NCBI RefSeq assembly: GCF_000744785.1
Contig: NZ_JQMO01000002.1
Location: 62,001 to 126,000 of the forward strand
Reading direction: 5' to 3'
Length of the DNA: 64,000 nucleotides
From: Kitasatospora azatica KCTC 9699
GTDB taxonomy: Bacteria > Actinomycetota > Actinomycetes > Streptomycetales > Streptomycetaceae
Within the stretch, counting starts at the first letter, position 1, and each line of letters begins with the position of its first letter. Positions 51,703 to 60,199 of the stretch are shown here, one piece after another. The notes beneath the pieces are model-generated. The model was not told the origin of the DNA. It searched no databases and worked only from the letters and a program-made list of their open reading frames with translations. Both the position numbers and the translations under genes were made by a program.

Positions 51703-52301
51703 ACACTCCGCCCACCCAGCCTCCGCTGCGGCCGCTGCCGGTCCGGGTCCGTCCCCACCTCGGCGAGGGCACCGACTCCTACCTGCGCCGCCTCGCGCGA
51801 GGCAACCACCTCAAGCCCAGCTACCTCAACAGCCTGGTCTGCCCGAAATCCCGCCACGGGAAGCCCGACATCGCCCTCCTCGCCCAGCTCGCCGACCGGT
51901 CAGCCACCGACCTGCGGCGAGCACTCGCCGACGCCCCCGGAAAGGCCCGGCCCGCCGAACCACAACCCGTATCCGGAGAGCCGAGCCTTCACGACGTCGA
52001 CCTCCTGCTCCTCACGTCCGCCCTTCAGGACGAAGGCATTCCCCTGCGACTCGCCGCCCAACGGCGCGGCCTCGACCCCAAGACCGTCCGCAAGGCCCTC
52101 CAACAGCAGGAACCCCGCCGGTTCTCACGAAGAGTTCCCGGCTGGGAAGTTCGCCGGAATCTGATAGACGCCATGGCCACAGAGGGTCTCCCCACGGCAG
52201 AGATCTGGGCCCGGATGATGGACGACCACGACACGCCGCTCACCTACAACGGCATCAACACCTACCTCGGCCGAACGCGCTCCGCCCTCACCCACAGCTG
52301 A
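51699..52301 (+). CDS. tniQ: TniQ-domain protein
   Basis: GTG 51699 overlaps the tnsC stop, giving 200 residues. The N-terminus (RPHLGEGTDSYLRRLARGNH, then LKPSYLNSLVC) resembles TniQ proteins, which bind target sites. It is short and lacks the CxxC zinc pairs of many TniQ proteins. The C-terminal part has an HTH (RLAAQRRGLDPKTVRKALQQ) and a second helical HTH-like segment (LPTAEIWARMMDDHDTPLTY). It is the only target-selector candidate. Confidence 0.7.
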   Translation: MNTPPTQPPLRPLPVRVRPHLGEGTDSYLRRLARGNHLKPSYLNSLVCPKSRHGKPDIALLAQLADRSATDLRRALADAPGKARPAEPQPVSGEPSLHDVDLLLLTSALQDEGIPLRLAAQRRGLDPKTVRKALQQQEPRRFSRRVPGWEVRRNLIDAMATEGLPTAEIWARMMDDHDTPLTYNGINTYLGRTRSALTHS

Positions 52302-52374
52302 GGACACATCGCCAAACGCGAGCGGTCCAGACCCGATGCAAGGTGCTGCGGGCGATCCGCGCATCATTGCCGCT

Positions 52375-52851
52375 ATGGCGAACGCGGTTGAGAAGATCAA
52401 GGTCTGGTTTCGCTTCACCCCTCGCGAAGGCTGGTTCCCTCAGGACACGGAGGGCCTGTGGGCAACCAAGCTCAGTGCCGACACGGCGCGAGTGCAGAAC
52501 GTTGCGTTCCTCCAGGACGGGGTGGCGGAAGGCGACGTCGTGAGGTTCCAGACGGACGCAGACGGCAGGCACTGGGCTGTCGGTCGGGTCAGCGCCTCCG
52601 GCAACTGCACGATTCGGGTCGTCCCCATCCCTTCCGGTCCTCTGGGCCGCAGCCCCCAAGCCGTCCACCAGCGCCTTTCACCGTTCGGGCTCGGAGGCGA
52701 GGTCTTCAGTGAGGAGTTCCCCATGGTCGCCGTCAACGTTCCGGCCAACGCCGACTTCTCCGGGATCAAGAAGCTCCTGAACCGCGGCAAGGAGGGAGGC
52801 TGGTGGCACTTCGAGGTCGGGTGCGGCAACGACGCGTGGTGGGGCGCCTGA
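52375..52851 (+). CDS. DUF4265-family protein
   Basis: I chose ATG 52375 (MANAVEKIKVWFRFTPREGW), giving 158 residues. The sequence AEGDVVRFQTDADGRHWAVG, then ASGNCTIRVVPIP, SPFGLGGEVFSEEFPMVAVN and VPANADFSGIKKLL matches DUF4265. The family is common in toxin-immunity neighbourhoods, but its role is unknown. It may be cargo of the Tn7-like element just upstream. Confidence 0.75.
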   Translation: MANAVEKIKVWFRFTPREGWFPQDTEGLWATKLSADTARVQNVAFLQDGVAEGDVVRFQTDADGRHWAVGRVSASGNCTIRVVPIPSGPLGRSPQAVHQRLSPFGLGGEVFSEEFPMVAVNVPANADFSGIKKLLNRGKEGGWWHFEVGCGNDAWWGA

Positions 52852-52878
52852 CCGTCCGCCACCGAACGGCGAGGACCT

Positions 52879-53328
52879 TCAGTCGCGGACGGCTCGGGCC
52901 TCAACACCAACCGTGCGTAGTCTCCGAGCAAGCTGCTCGATCTCGGGCAACGTCGCCGCGCTCTGACCTGACTGCACAGCCTGGAGCATCTTCCTGGCCT
53001 CATTCAGCTCAACATTCAACGTCGCCCGGATCACCTTCATGATCACAGCGGTTCGGGCACCTTGCTGAGGGAGGTCAAGGCGCGCGGGGCCACGCTCGCC
53101 GAGCAATCGCTCACGCAGATCGGCCGGCACGTCTCCACTCCCGCATACCGCTGACGGCCCGCAAACGGCACAGTCGGCCTCGATGCTCCATTCCAGGCGG
53201 TCGGAAATCAGAGCTTGCCCGCCCGAGCATGGCGCCTCCCCTCTGCAAACAGGGCATGCCGCAGCGAAACTGACGTACTCGCCGACGCTGGCGAAGCGCT
53301 CCCGCTCAGTCACCCCTATGAGATCCAT
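52879..53328 (-). CDS. Zinc-ribbon protein with L7/L12-like tail
   Basis: The start reads MDLIGVTERERFASVGEYVS. Two Cys clusters (CPVCRGEAPCSGG, DCAVCGPSAVCG) suggest one zinc site. The tail (VIMKVIRATLNVELNEARKM, LPEIEQLARRLRTVGVEARA) resembles the C-terminal domain of ribosomal protein L7/L12. Function unknown. It ends next to the DUF4265 gene and begins 28 bases from the IS630 element, whose insertion may have affected its promoter. Confidence 0.6.
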   Translation of the reverse strand: MDLIGVTERERFASVGEYVSFAAACPVCRGEAPCSGGQALISDRLEWSIEADCAVCGPSAVCGSGDVPADLRERLLGERGPARLDLPQQGARTAVIMKVIRATLNVELNEARKMLQAVQSGQSAATLPEIEQLARRLRTVGVEARAVRD

Positions 53329-53371
53329 CCGCGCATCGTCTCACCAGCCACCTGTTACTGACTTCGGCGTT

Positions 53372-53998
53372 TCAGGGTGATGGTGGTGGCAGGTCCAGGG
53401 AGAGGCCGGTCCCGGCGAGGAAGCCGTCGAGGATGTCGGGGCGGTACTGGAGCCGTTTGAGCCGGTTGCGGACGAGGGCTTCGAGACGGTCGACGGCGAC
53501 CGAGGAGAGGTTGGCCAGGCTGTGCTTGACGTGCGCCCAGAGCCACTCCACGGGGTTCAGGTCCGGCGCGTAGGCGGGCAGGATGTATACGGTCAGCCAG
53601 TTCCTGGCGGCGACCAACTCGCGCATCACGTGGGAGACATGGGTGTTCAGCCGATCCCAGACCAGCACGATCGGCGCCTTCACCAGATGGTGGATGCCGT
53701 CGATCAGGCCGATGTAGTCGCGCTCGGAGAGGCTCCGCCGCTCGCCCTTGCGACCGGTGTGCCGCCGGATGCGGTGGGACAGCCTGGTCCGGGAGCCTGG
53801 CCGCACGGCGATCAGCCCAGCGACCGAGACACGTCCGGAGCGGCTGCCGGAGACCTTCACGACCGGGGTGATGCCCCGCCGTCCCCAGGTACGTCCACGG
53901 GGCGGCCTGCGCGTGAAGCCGGCCTCGTCTTCGAAGCAGACCCACCCATCGCAGTCCGCCCGGGCTCTTTTACCTCCGCCCAGGTCACCTCCGTCCAC
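53372..53998 (-). CDS. IS630 transposase, OrfB (catalytic DDE part)
   Basis: The frame holds DCDGWVCFEDEAGFTRRPPR (Asp), APIVLVWDRLNTHVSHVMRE (Asp) and YAPDLNPVEWLWAHVKHSLA (Glu). It lacks its own convincing start and is entered from OrfA by a frameshift near AAAAG at about 53970. The catalytic triad is complete. Confidence 0.85.
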   Translation of the reverse strand: MDGGDLGGGKRARADCDGWVCFEDEAGFTRRPPRGRTWGRRGITPVVKVSGSRSGRVSVAGLIAVRPGSRTRLSHRIRRHTGRKGERRSLSERDYIGLIDGIHHLVKAPIVLVWDRLNTHVSHVMRELVAARNWLTVYILPAYAPDLNPVEWLWAHVKHSLANLSSVAVDRLEALVRNRLKRLQYRPDILDGFLAGTGLSLDLPPPSP

Positions 53999-54453
53999 GC
54001 GGTGACGGCCTGCTCGTCACGTTCCGCAGCCCGCCTAGCGGGCATCTGCGGAGTGAAGCCAAGTCTGTGCATCAGCCGTGTAGCGCCCGAGACGCTGTAC
54101 GAGACGTGGAACTTCCGCCCGATCAGCGTGGCCACCCGCGCTGCCGTCCACACCTGGTCCTCCACCCAGCCGTGCGCGGCCGGGCCCTGGTCCAGATACC
54201 CGGCGAGCTTCTCCAGGCAGCGCGGGGACAGGCGGCACCGCGACCCACCCGGGCCACGTGATGCCAGCGCCTCGACCCCGCCCTCGCGCCACAACTGGTG
54301 CCACTGGTAAGCCGACTTCCCACTCACCCGCAGGCGCCGGGCCACCTCCGCCGGCTTGACCTCCTGCTCGAACAGCTCGGCCGCCTGCATCCGCACCGTC
54401 TCCCGGCGCAGCCGTCCTGAAGCGGTCAGCCCGCCCCCATCCGCGTATCTCAC
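53857..54453 (-). CDS. IS630 transposase, OrfA (HTH part)
   Basis: The frame has two HTH regions (EVKPAEVARRLRVSGKSAYQ, VWTAARVATLIGRKFHVSYS). It reads into OrfB through EVTWAEVK at an A-rich site. Beyond the shift site its last 45 residues are non-family. This arrangement is usual in this family. Confidence 0.8.
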   Translation of the reverse strand: MRYADGGGLTASGRLRRETVRMQAAELFEQEVKPAEVARRLRVSGKSAYQWHQLWREGGVEALASRGPGGSRCRLSPRCLEKLAGYLDQGPAAHGWVEDQVWTAARVATLIGRKFHVSYSVSGATRLMHRLGFTPQMPARRAAERDEQAVTAWTEVTWAEVKEPGRTAMGGSASKTRPASRAGRPVDVPGDGGASPRS

Positions 54454-54561
54454 ACCCCATCGGATACAGCCACCACACCGAGCTCGTCAGGCAAACCGGG
54501 ACAGTTCACCCTGGCGCGCCGAAGTCAGTATGGACAGTGGCGACGGAAAGGAACCAGAGGC

Positions 54562-54696
54562 GTGTCCGAGATTGTTGACGAGGTCATCCCCCTGCAGGGA
54601 GGCCGCATCACTTCTGGCGTCGTCCGTATCGGTGACACGGTCCCCGTGCCCCCGGACGCGGCGCAGCGTGGGCCGTCGCCGAGCCCGTCGCCGTGA
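54562..54696 (+). pseudogene. Aminoglycoside-phosphotransferase-family N-terminal remnant
   Basis: The frame reads IVDEVIPLQGGRITSGVVRI, then GDTVPVPPDAAQRG and stops at 54696. This matches the opening strands of APH-fold Streptomyces phosphotransferases (EIPLxGGxxTxGVVRVGDTVRRP). Only about 35 residues are left and the kinase core is gone. Confidence 0.5.
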
Positions 54697-54720
54697 TGAC
54701 GGCAGGCGTGCCCCCGGGGC

Positions 54721-55368
54721 TCAGCCCCTGGGCGCGCCCAGGAAGCGCAGCACGGCGAGCACCCGGCGGTGGTCCGCATCGGCCACCGGCAGGTCGAGTT
54801 TGGCGAAGATGTTGTTGATGTGCTTGGCCACCGCGCTCTCACTGACCGTCAGCGCCTCGGCGATGCCGGCGTTGGACCGGCCCTCCGCCATCAGGGCCAG
54901 CACCTCCCGCTCGCGCGGGGTCAGGGCGGCCAGGGGGTCGCCGCGGCGGAGCAGAAGTTGGGCGACGACCTGGGGGTCCAGCGCCGTTCCCCCCTCGGCC
55001 ACCCGCCGTACCGCTGCTGCGAAGTCCTGGACATCGGCCGCGCGTTGCTTGAGCAGGTAGCCCACTCCGCTCGTGTTGGTCGCCAACAGGTCAGCGGCGT
55101 ACCGCTCCTCCACGTACTGCGAGAGCAGGACCACCGCCGTGCGCGGCCGGCCGCGGCGGATCACCGCGGCCGCCCGCACGCCCTCGTCGGTGAAGGTGGG
55201 CGTCATCCGGACGTCCACCAGAGCGAGTTCGGGCTGGTGCTCCTCGACGGCGGCCAACAGCGCTTCCGCATCGCCGACTTCCGCGACGACCTGGAAGCCG
55301 CCCATCTCCAGCACCTTGACCAGGCCGACCCGCAACAGCACCGAGTCCTCGGCGATCACCGCGCGCAC
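54721..55368 (-). CDS. NarL/FixJ-type response regulator
   Basis: GTG 55368 follows GGAGCTGCC, giving 215 residues. The receiver has AEDSVLLRVGLVKVLEM, the phospho-accepting Asp in LALVDVRMTPTFTDEG and KxR-type LKQRAADVQDF. A LuxR-type HTH follows (LTPREREVLALMAEGRSNAG, ALTVSESAVAKHINNIFAKL). The kinase that should precede it survives only as a stub, so the regulator is an orphan. Confidence 0.9.
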   Translation of the reverse strand: MRAVIAEDSVLLRVGLVKVLEMGGFQVVAEVGDAEALLAAVEEHQPELALVDVRMTPTFTDEGVRAAAVIRRGRPRTAVVLLSQYVEERYAADLLATNTSGVGYLLKQRAADVQDFAAAVRRVAEGGTALDPQVVAQLLLRRGDPLAALTPREREVLALMAEGRSNAGIAEALTVSESAVAKHINNIFAKLDLPVADADHRRVLAVLRFLGAPRG

Positions 55369-55410
55369 GGCAGCTCCGCCGTCACGGTCGTCGGTCCCCC
55401 GACGGGGGGC
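55356..55410 (-). pseudogene. Histidine-kinase C-terminal stub
   Basis: The frame overlapping the regulator start reads VGGPTTVTAELPCAR then TGA at 55356-55358. That is the last 15 residues of a NarX-like sensor kinase, whose stop normally overlaps its regulator start. A stop lies just upstream in frame, so the rest is lost. Confidence 0.55.
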
Positions 55411-55618
55411 CGTCAGTGCCTGTGGCAATGGTGGTCGGCGTGCCGAAGGTTGCATTCGCCAGTTGGAGGAACCCGTCAGTGGAGGTCAGGGTCAGTTCCT
55501 GAGAGTGGATCCTCGAGGCATCGACGTGGACCGGTCCGGCCAGCTGGAGGTTCAGCCCATCAGGACAGCGGAACCCTGTCACCCTGAACTGCTCAGCCCG
55601 GTAATGCGGCAGCCGCAC
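55411..55618 (-). pseudogene. Pentapeptide-like or membrane-associated fragment
   Basis: The frame reads FRCPDGLNLQLAGPVHVDAS, then RIHSQELTLTSTDGFLQLAN and ATFGTPTTIATGTDG. The alternating strand pattern resembles pentapeptide-repeat proteins. Its continuation ends in the kinase stub. It is a fragment joined at a deletion, not a full gene. Confidence 0.35.
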
Positions 55619-55784
55619 CGGGCCGCTGTCCGCGGTAGGCCGCCCACGCGAGATGTTGACTCGCGACTTGAAGCGTTCGCTCCAGCTGTGTCAGGCAGTT
55701 GTTGAGGCGTGCTGTTCCCTGAGGCTTCGCGAGCACCAGCGCTTCCCAGGTCCAGCGCCTGGCTCGTGATCGACACCGTGTCTC

Positions 55785-56525
55785 ATGAGACATGCTGAGC
55801 GCGAAGAAAAGGTCCGCACCGCGTACGCCAAGGGCTGGCAGGTGCTGGCGCACGTCAACGGGGACGCCGCGATCGACCAGTTCATCGAGGCGGTCAAGGC
55901 CGCCGCCGAGGTCGAGCCCGCTGACGCCGACCGGCGGACGGTGGCGATCCACGCCCAGACCGCCCGCGAGGACCAGATCGAGGACTTCGCCAGCCTGGGT
56001 GTCATCCCGTCCTTCTTCTCCATGCACACCTGCTACTGGGGCGACTGGTACCGCAAGACCGTCCTCGGGCCGGAGCGTGCCGCCACCATCTCCCCGGCCC
56101 GCTGGGCCGTCGACCGGCAGATGATCTACACCTCGCCCCACGACGCCCCCGTGGCCCTGCCCAACTCCATCGCCATCCTGTCCAGCCAGGTCACCCGCCG
56201 CACCCGCACCGACCAGATCGTCCTCGGACCCGAGCAGTGCGTATCAGCCCTGGACGCGGTCAAGTCCATCACCATCAACGCCGCCCACCAGTACTTCGAG
56301 CAGGACCACAAGGGCAGCATCGAGGTCGGCAAGCTCGCCGACCTGGTGATCCTCTCCGCCAACCCCCTGACGGTCGAACCGGAGAAGATCAAGGACATCA
56401 CGGTCGCCGAGACCATCAAGAAGGGAACCACCATCCATCCCGCCGTCGCCGCCGCCGCCAACAGCGATGAGCCCGAGCCCGGCCCGGAAGCGCCGGCCGA
56501 CTACCAGTGGCACGGCTGCTGCTGA
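55785..56525 (+). pseudogene. Amidohydrolase (YtcJ-like), C-terminal part
   Basis: The sequence KGWQVLAHVNGDAAIDQFIE, then RRTVAIHAQTAREDQIEDFA, SFFSMHTCYWGDWYRKTVLG and ADLVILSANPLTVEP matches YtcJ-like metal-dependent amidohydrolases. The N-terminal HxH-containing half is missing. A full protein is about 540-600 residues, and 246 remain here. The C-terminal ITVAETIKKGTTIHPA is intact. Confidence 0.7.
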
Positions 56526-56618
56526 CGGTCCCGCAGTCGCCGAACGCTTCTGACGTGGGCGCCGTGAAGTCCGTGAGAATGTGCCAGGCACGAGCACGGG
56601 CAGGGACCGGCCGCATCC

Positions 56619-56665
56619 CACAGTGCGGCCACCCCGGGCTTGCGACCCGGGGTGGCCGCACTGTG
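56619..56665. terminator. Perfect 20-bp bidirectional terminator hairpin
   Basis: CACAGTGCGGCCACCCCGGG (56619-56638) pairs with its perfect complement (56646-56665) around a 7-base loop. It separates the convergent amidohydrolase remnant and the hydrolase gene, so it can serve both. Confidence 0.85.
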
Positions 56666-56678
56666 CAAGCCGTTGGCC

Positions 56679-58025
56679 TCAGCGGACGATCCGCTCCACG
56701 ATCCAGTCGACCAGCGGCTTGGTCACCTGGCTGTGCACGGTGTTCTCACTGTCGCACTTGAACTCGTCGAGCGCGCTCTTCTCGTCAGCCCCCTCGACCT
56801 TCTCGTACGGGTCGACGTTCCACTCGACCGGGTCGTAGTCCAGCGCGACCGCACTCACCGAGGGGACGAAGCAACTGCGCTCGTACTCCGTCGAAATGGT
56901 GGCCCCAAGCGCCTCGGCGATTCCACCGAAGGTGTCGAGGATGCCGCCGGGCACACCGTCCAGGCCGGGGACGTGCGAGGTGAAGCCTCGCCGCACCTGG
57001 CCGGCGGCCCGCATCTCACCGATCGGCTGGTACTCGCCGCCGTCGGGCTGGAAGTTCGCCTGGACGTAGTGGACCAGCGGGACCTGGACCTTGAACACCT
57101 CCTGCCCCGCCGGCAGGTCGCGCCCGATGCCGTTGCCGGTGCCGTTGGCCACGCCCAACTTGCGCGGCCGCCGCGGGAACTGGCCGAGGTCCTCCAGCTC
57201 CGCCAGGAACTGCGTGCGCAGCTCGCTGGCGGTGGCGACCGGGCCGGAGTACTTCGCGTCCGGGACCCAGGCGTACAGCAGCTGCTGCGCGGCGGGGCTC
57301 CTGATCAGCTCGGCCTTCTTCACCTCGCCGGGCGGGACCGGCAGGGCCTCGAAGAAGTATGCGAGCTGCTGGAGGACCAGCGGGATCCAGGCGCCGTTGT
57401 GCGGGGAGTCCCACGAGAGGTAGGTCCCGGTCTGGTGGTCCTGCTTCTTCTCCTCCATCTCGGCGAGGGCGTAGCGGGTGATGATGCCGCCCATGCTGAC
57501 CCCGCCGACGATCAGCTCCACGTCGCCGTGCCGCCGCGCGATGACCTCCTGGATGGCGCTGATCACCACGCCGGCGTTGGCCTGGATGTAGGTGTGCCGC
57601 TGCTCGAAGCCGACCAGGACGACGTCGATGCCCGCGGTGAGCAGCTGGTCGAGGAAGCCGACCTGGCTGCCTGGGTAGGGCGCGTTGAAGTGCGCGAACA
57701 GCCCCGGAAGGTCGCTGGGACCGTAGTTGAAGCCGTCCGCGAAGATGAACGGCCGCTCCAGCTCGTCGTGGCCGTCGGCGAGGTACACCGCGGCCTCGCC
57801 GACGGCGACCTCCCGCCGGTACGGTCGCGCGGACCGCAGCGGCAGGGTGTACGTCGGCTCCCGATCGTCGGCGCGCGCCACGCCGGTGGGGGCACCGAAC
57901 CACGGGCCCTGCGGCAGGTGCTTGGCGAACTCCGCCACCTTCTCGGCCGAGGACTTCTCCTCAGCATGATTCCACGTCAGTTCGACGTCGATCCTGGCTT
58001 CCTGCGTCATGGGGACTGCCACCAC
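56679..58025 (-). CDS. Alpha/beta-hydrolase, lipase-like
   Basis: The 448-residue protein has the nucleophile elbow GGVSMGGIITRYALAEMEEK (GxSxG), FADGFNYGPSDLPGLFAHFN, LLTAGIDVVLVGFEQRHTYI and SWDSPHNGAWIPLVLQQLAY. The start may be GTG 58025 or ATG 58010. No signal peptide is visible, so it is probably cytoplasmic. The layout is like lipase/PGAP1-type hydrolases. The substrate is unknown. Confidence 0.75.
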   Translation of the reverse strand: MVAVPMTQEARIDVELTWNHAEEKSSAEKVAEFAKHLPQGPWFGAPTGVARADDREPTYTLPLRSARPYRREVAVGEAAVYLADGHDELERPFIFADGFNYGPSDLPGLFAHFNAPYPGSQVGFLDQLLTAGIDVVLVGFEQRHTYIQANAGVVISAIQEVIARRHGDVELIVGGVSMGGIITRYALAEMEEKKQDHQTGTYLSWDSPHNGAWIPLVLQQLAYFFEALPVPPGEVKKAELIRSPAAQQLLYAWVPDAKYSGPVATASELRTQFLAELEDLGQFPRRPRKLGVANGTGNGIGRDLPAGQEVFKVQVPLVHYVQANFQPDGGEYQPIGEMRAAGQVRRGFTSHVPGLDGVPGGILDTFGGIAEALGATISTEYERSCFVPSVSAVALDYDPVEWNVDPYEKVEGADEKSALDEFKCDSENTVHSQVTKPLVDWIVERIVR

Positions 58026-58633
58026 TCTTCATTGATGTCGTTCACGAACCTGGCAAGGCGCGCACCGCGAGGGCTACGAACGGGCGTGAAATGCACGGGA
58101 GTTGTCACGGCTCCCCGAACATGACGGGATCCACTTCCGGCCCCTCGCGATGATTTGCAGCAATGGCGCCGTAACTCAATGTGCCGTAAGTTCGCATGAA
58201 AACCAGACCGCCGCGCCGACCGAGCACCCTTCGGTGTCGGTCACGGACACCGTCGCCGATCCGGTCACCAGCGACGTCGTCGCCGGGCCGGGCGGCTTCA
58301 CCTACGCCCTCAGCGGCGGACCGGCCGCGCTTCTGGCCGGCAAGCCCAACAACGGCTTCACCCTGACCAGGGTCGACGCCGGCCGACCCGCCGTGAACCG
58401 AACCGGCGCACGAACGCGGATGCGTTCCGCCTCGGCGAGCCGAGCTCGACGGCGGACCGTATGGGGGATGCTCCGGAGAGACAGCATGCTTTCGGCTCAG
58501 CAGTGATCGTCAGGAGCCGGTTCACGGCTCTCGTCGAGATGGTCGGGATGGCTGGTCAGCAGTCTCGTTGCCTGACGGACAGTCAGCTCCTGGGCCACGG
58601 CCGATGCCACGATGCCGCCCCCGAGGGCAACCG
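58026..58633. other. Gene-poor stretch with a short decayed frame
   Basis: On the plus strand at about 58200-58380 a frame reads VSVTDTVADPVTSDVVAGPG, then GFTYALSGGPAALLAGKPNN. This could be a remnant of a secreted repeat-containing protein. No ribosome site or complete domain was found, so no gene is called. Confidence 0.3.
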
Positions 58634-59161
58634 CTACACGGCTGCGGTGGTCGGCACCCGGCGTCCGGCCTTGGCCGCTCGCGCCGCGAGTCCGAGAGTG
58701 CGGGTGAGCATCATCGCCACGGCCATCAGCAGCAGTGCGTCGGTGAGGGCGTTGCCGGACACCTGGTTGTCGAGCATCCAGCGGCCCAGCTGCTGGCCGA
58801 ACCAACGCTCCGAACCGTAGGAGAACGCGGCCCGTGCGCCGACCACTACGATCCAGAGCGCCGCGTAGGCGAAACCCGCCCGGCTGACCGGACCGCCGGT
58901 CTTGGGGCTGCGGTAGACCTCGGTGAAGGTCATCGCCAGCAGGCCGACGGCCAACCCCACGACGACGGCGGCGAGTTCGAGGGCCAGGCCGGTACCGTCG
59001 GTGGCGGGACTCCTGATGAACAGGGGGACGATCGCGGTGGCCATCAGCAGCGGCCGCAGGATGCGCAGCTTCCCGATCTTCCGGTGGGGTCCGAGGTCCG
59101 CTTCCAGGACGGCGATCAGGACCATACCGTTAATGATCATGGCTTGGGTGAGCATGGACAT
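58634..59161 (-). CDS. Membrane protein, DUF1453/CcdC-like
   Basis: ATG 59161 follows GAGAGGC, giving 175 residues. It has about four to five hydrophobic segments (AMIINGMVLIAVLEADLGPH, LAAVVVGLAVGLLAMTFTEV, FAYAALWIVVVGARAAFSYG, TDALLLMAVAMMLTRTLGLA). This organisation and the neighbouring homologous-type protein at 59409 fit small DUF1453/CcdC-like membrane proteins of actinobacteria. Function unknown. Confidence 0.6.
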   Translation of the reverse strand: MSMLTQAMIINGMVLIAVLEADLGPHRKIGKLRILRPLLMATAIVPLFIRSPATDGTGLALELAAVVVGLAVGLLAMTFTEVYRSPKTGGPVSRAGFAYAALWIVVVGARAAFSYGSERWFGQQLGRWMLDNQVSGNALTDALLLMAVAMMLTRTLGLAARAAKAGRRVPTTAAV

Positions 59162-59408
59162 GGGGACACAGCCTCTCGATGAACGGTGCGCCGAGGGTTC
59201 CGGCCGGCCTGCTCAGACTCGTGCCGGCGGGGAGAGCCCCGCGCCGTAGCAGGGGGTGACATCGGGGGGTGAGCCGTGAGGCGTGCGGTGGCACCGGTCT
59301 CACCCTGCGGGTCACCGCACAGGGTGACGCGTTCGGCCTCGGGCGTATCTAGTGTCGGCGCGGTCAACAGGCCGTCCGAACCGACGCGTGCCCCACGGGA
59401 GTCCTCGA

Positions 59409-60098
59409 GTGAACGTGCTGAACCTTCTGGAAGTGCTGGTCGCGATCGCCGTCGTGGGCTTCGTGATCGCGCGTCAGGTGCGCGGTGAGCCGCTGCGCGG
59501 GAAGCGGCTGATCGTGCTGCCCGCCGTTCTCGCCGTCGCCGGTCTCACCCGTCTCGGCAACGGCGGCCGCCACCTCACCACCGCCGACATCGCCTGCCTG
59601 GTCATCGGCGCGGTGGCCGCCGCCGGGATCGGCGCAGCCCAGGGAGCCCGGCTGCGGCTGGAGTCGCGCGGCGGTGCACTGTGGGCGCGGATGCCGGTGC
59701 GCGGGCTGTGGCTGTGGCTCGCGCTGGTGGCCTCGCGACTGGTGATGACGCTCGTCGCCACGGCAGTCGACGCCCACGTGGCGGCCTCCACGGCGCCGAT
59801 CCTGATGCTGCTGGGCGTCAACCGGCTCGGTCAGGCCGCCGTCGTCGCACCGCGCGCTCTCGCCTCCGGCGTGCCGTTCGCCCCGGAGAAGGACAGCCGC
59901 CCCTTCGACGTGCTGGGCACCCTGGCGGGGCTCCTGGGCGGTCCGGCCGACCCGCCGGCGCGCAGCGCTCCGCAGGCCTCGTCGTATCCCCCGGTCGCCC
60001 CGTACCCCCAGGCCACCCCGGGTCCGCAGGACGCGCGGTACGCGACCGCCCACAACCGCCTGGAGCGCGATGTCCTCGGCGACCAGGGTGGCCGGTGA
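59409..60098 (+). CDS. Membrane protein, DUF1453/CcdC-like
   Basis: GTG 59409 follows GGGAG, giving 229 residues. Hydrophobic segments include LLEVLVAIAVVGFVIARQVR, GKRLIVLPAVLAVAGL, IACLVIGAVAAAGIGAAQGA and RGLWLWLALVASRLVMTLVA. A Pro-rich tail follows. The organisation resembles the 58634 protein. It is upstream of, and may be co-transcribed with, the sensor kinase. Confidence 0.65.
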   Translation: MNVLNLLEVLVAIAVVGFVIARQVRGEPLRGKRLIVLPAVLAVAGLTRLGNGGRHLTTADIACLVIGAVAAAGIGAAQGARLRLESRGGALWARMPVRGLWLWLALVASRLVMTLVATAVDAHVAASTAPILMLLGVNRLGQAAVVAPRALASGVPFAPEKDSRPFDVLGTLAGLLGGPADPPARSAPQASSYPPVAPYPQATPGPQDARYATAHNRLERDVLGDQGGR

Positions 60099-60199
60099 CT
60101 GCGATGACCCGACGCCACCCGCCGGGCATACCTCCCGCGCCGGACGGTGAAGGCGAAGCCCGAGCGACCGGGCGGCCGGCGGGCCGGTATCCTGCGCCC

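Larger units (their letters stand above)
47745..52301. mobile_element. Tn7-like transposon genes TnsA-TnsB-TnsC-TniQ, left end visible
   Basis: Four overlapping plus-strand genes form one transposition module. The left side has three ATGATCTTGAC/TTGATCTTGAT-type sites at about 47757-47817, the likely TnsB-binding ends, and a TGT at 47745 that may be the terminal base. I found no matching right end in the next 2.3 kb, so the right boundary given is simply the last gene. The element sits directly behind tap. Confidence 0.75.
53358..54528. mobile_element. IS630-family insertion sequence
   Basis: The ends read ACTGACTTCGGCG inward at both sides (14-bp inverted repeats including the TA). A further CAGGGTGA is shared after three differing bases. 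TA flanks each end at 53356-53357 and 54529-54530, the usual IS630 target duplication. Two overlapping frames encode the transposase. Length is 1171 bp. Confidence 0.9.

Noticed and set aside
52390..52402. AGATCAAGGTC as a right-end site of the Tn7-like element
   Set aside because: It lies inside the DUF4265 coding sequence (KIKVWF) and matches the left-end sites only loosely, and singly.
58102..58506. Possible gene with a Thr/Ser-rich segment
   Set aside because: The short secreted-like segment has no ribosome site, signal peptide or family match. I listed the stretch only as gene-poor.
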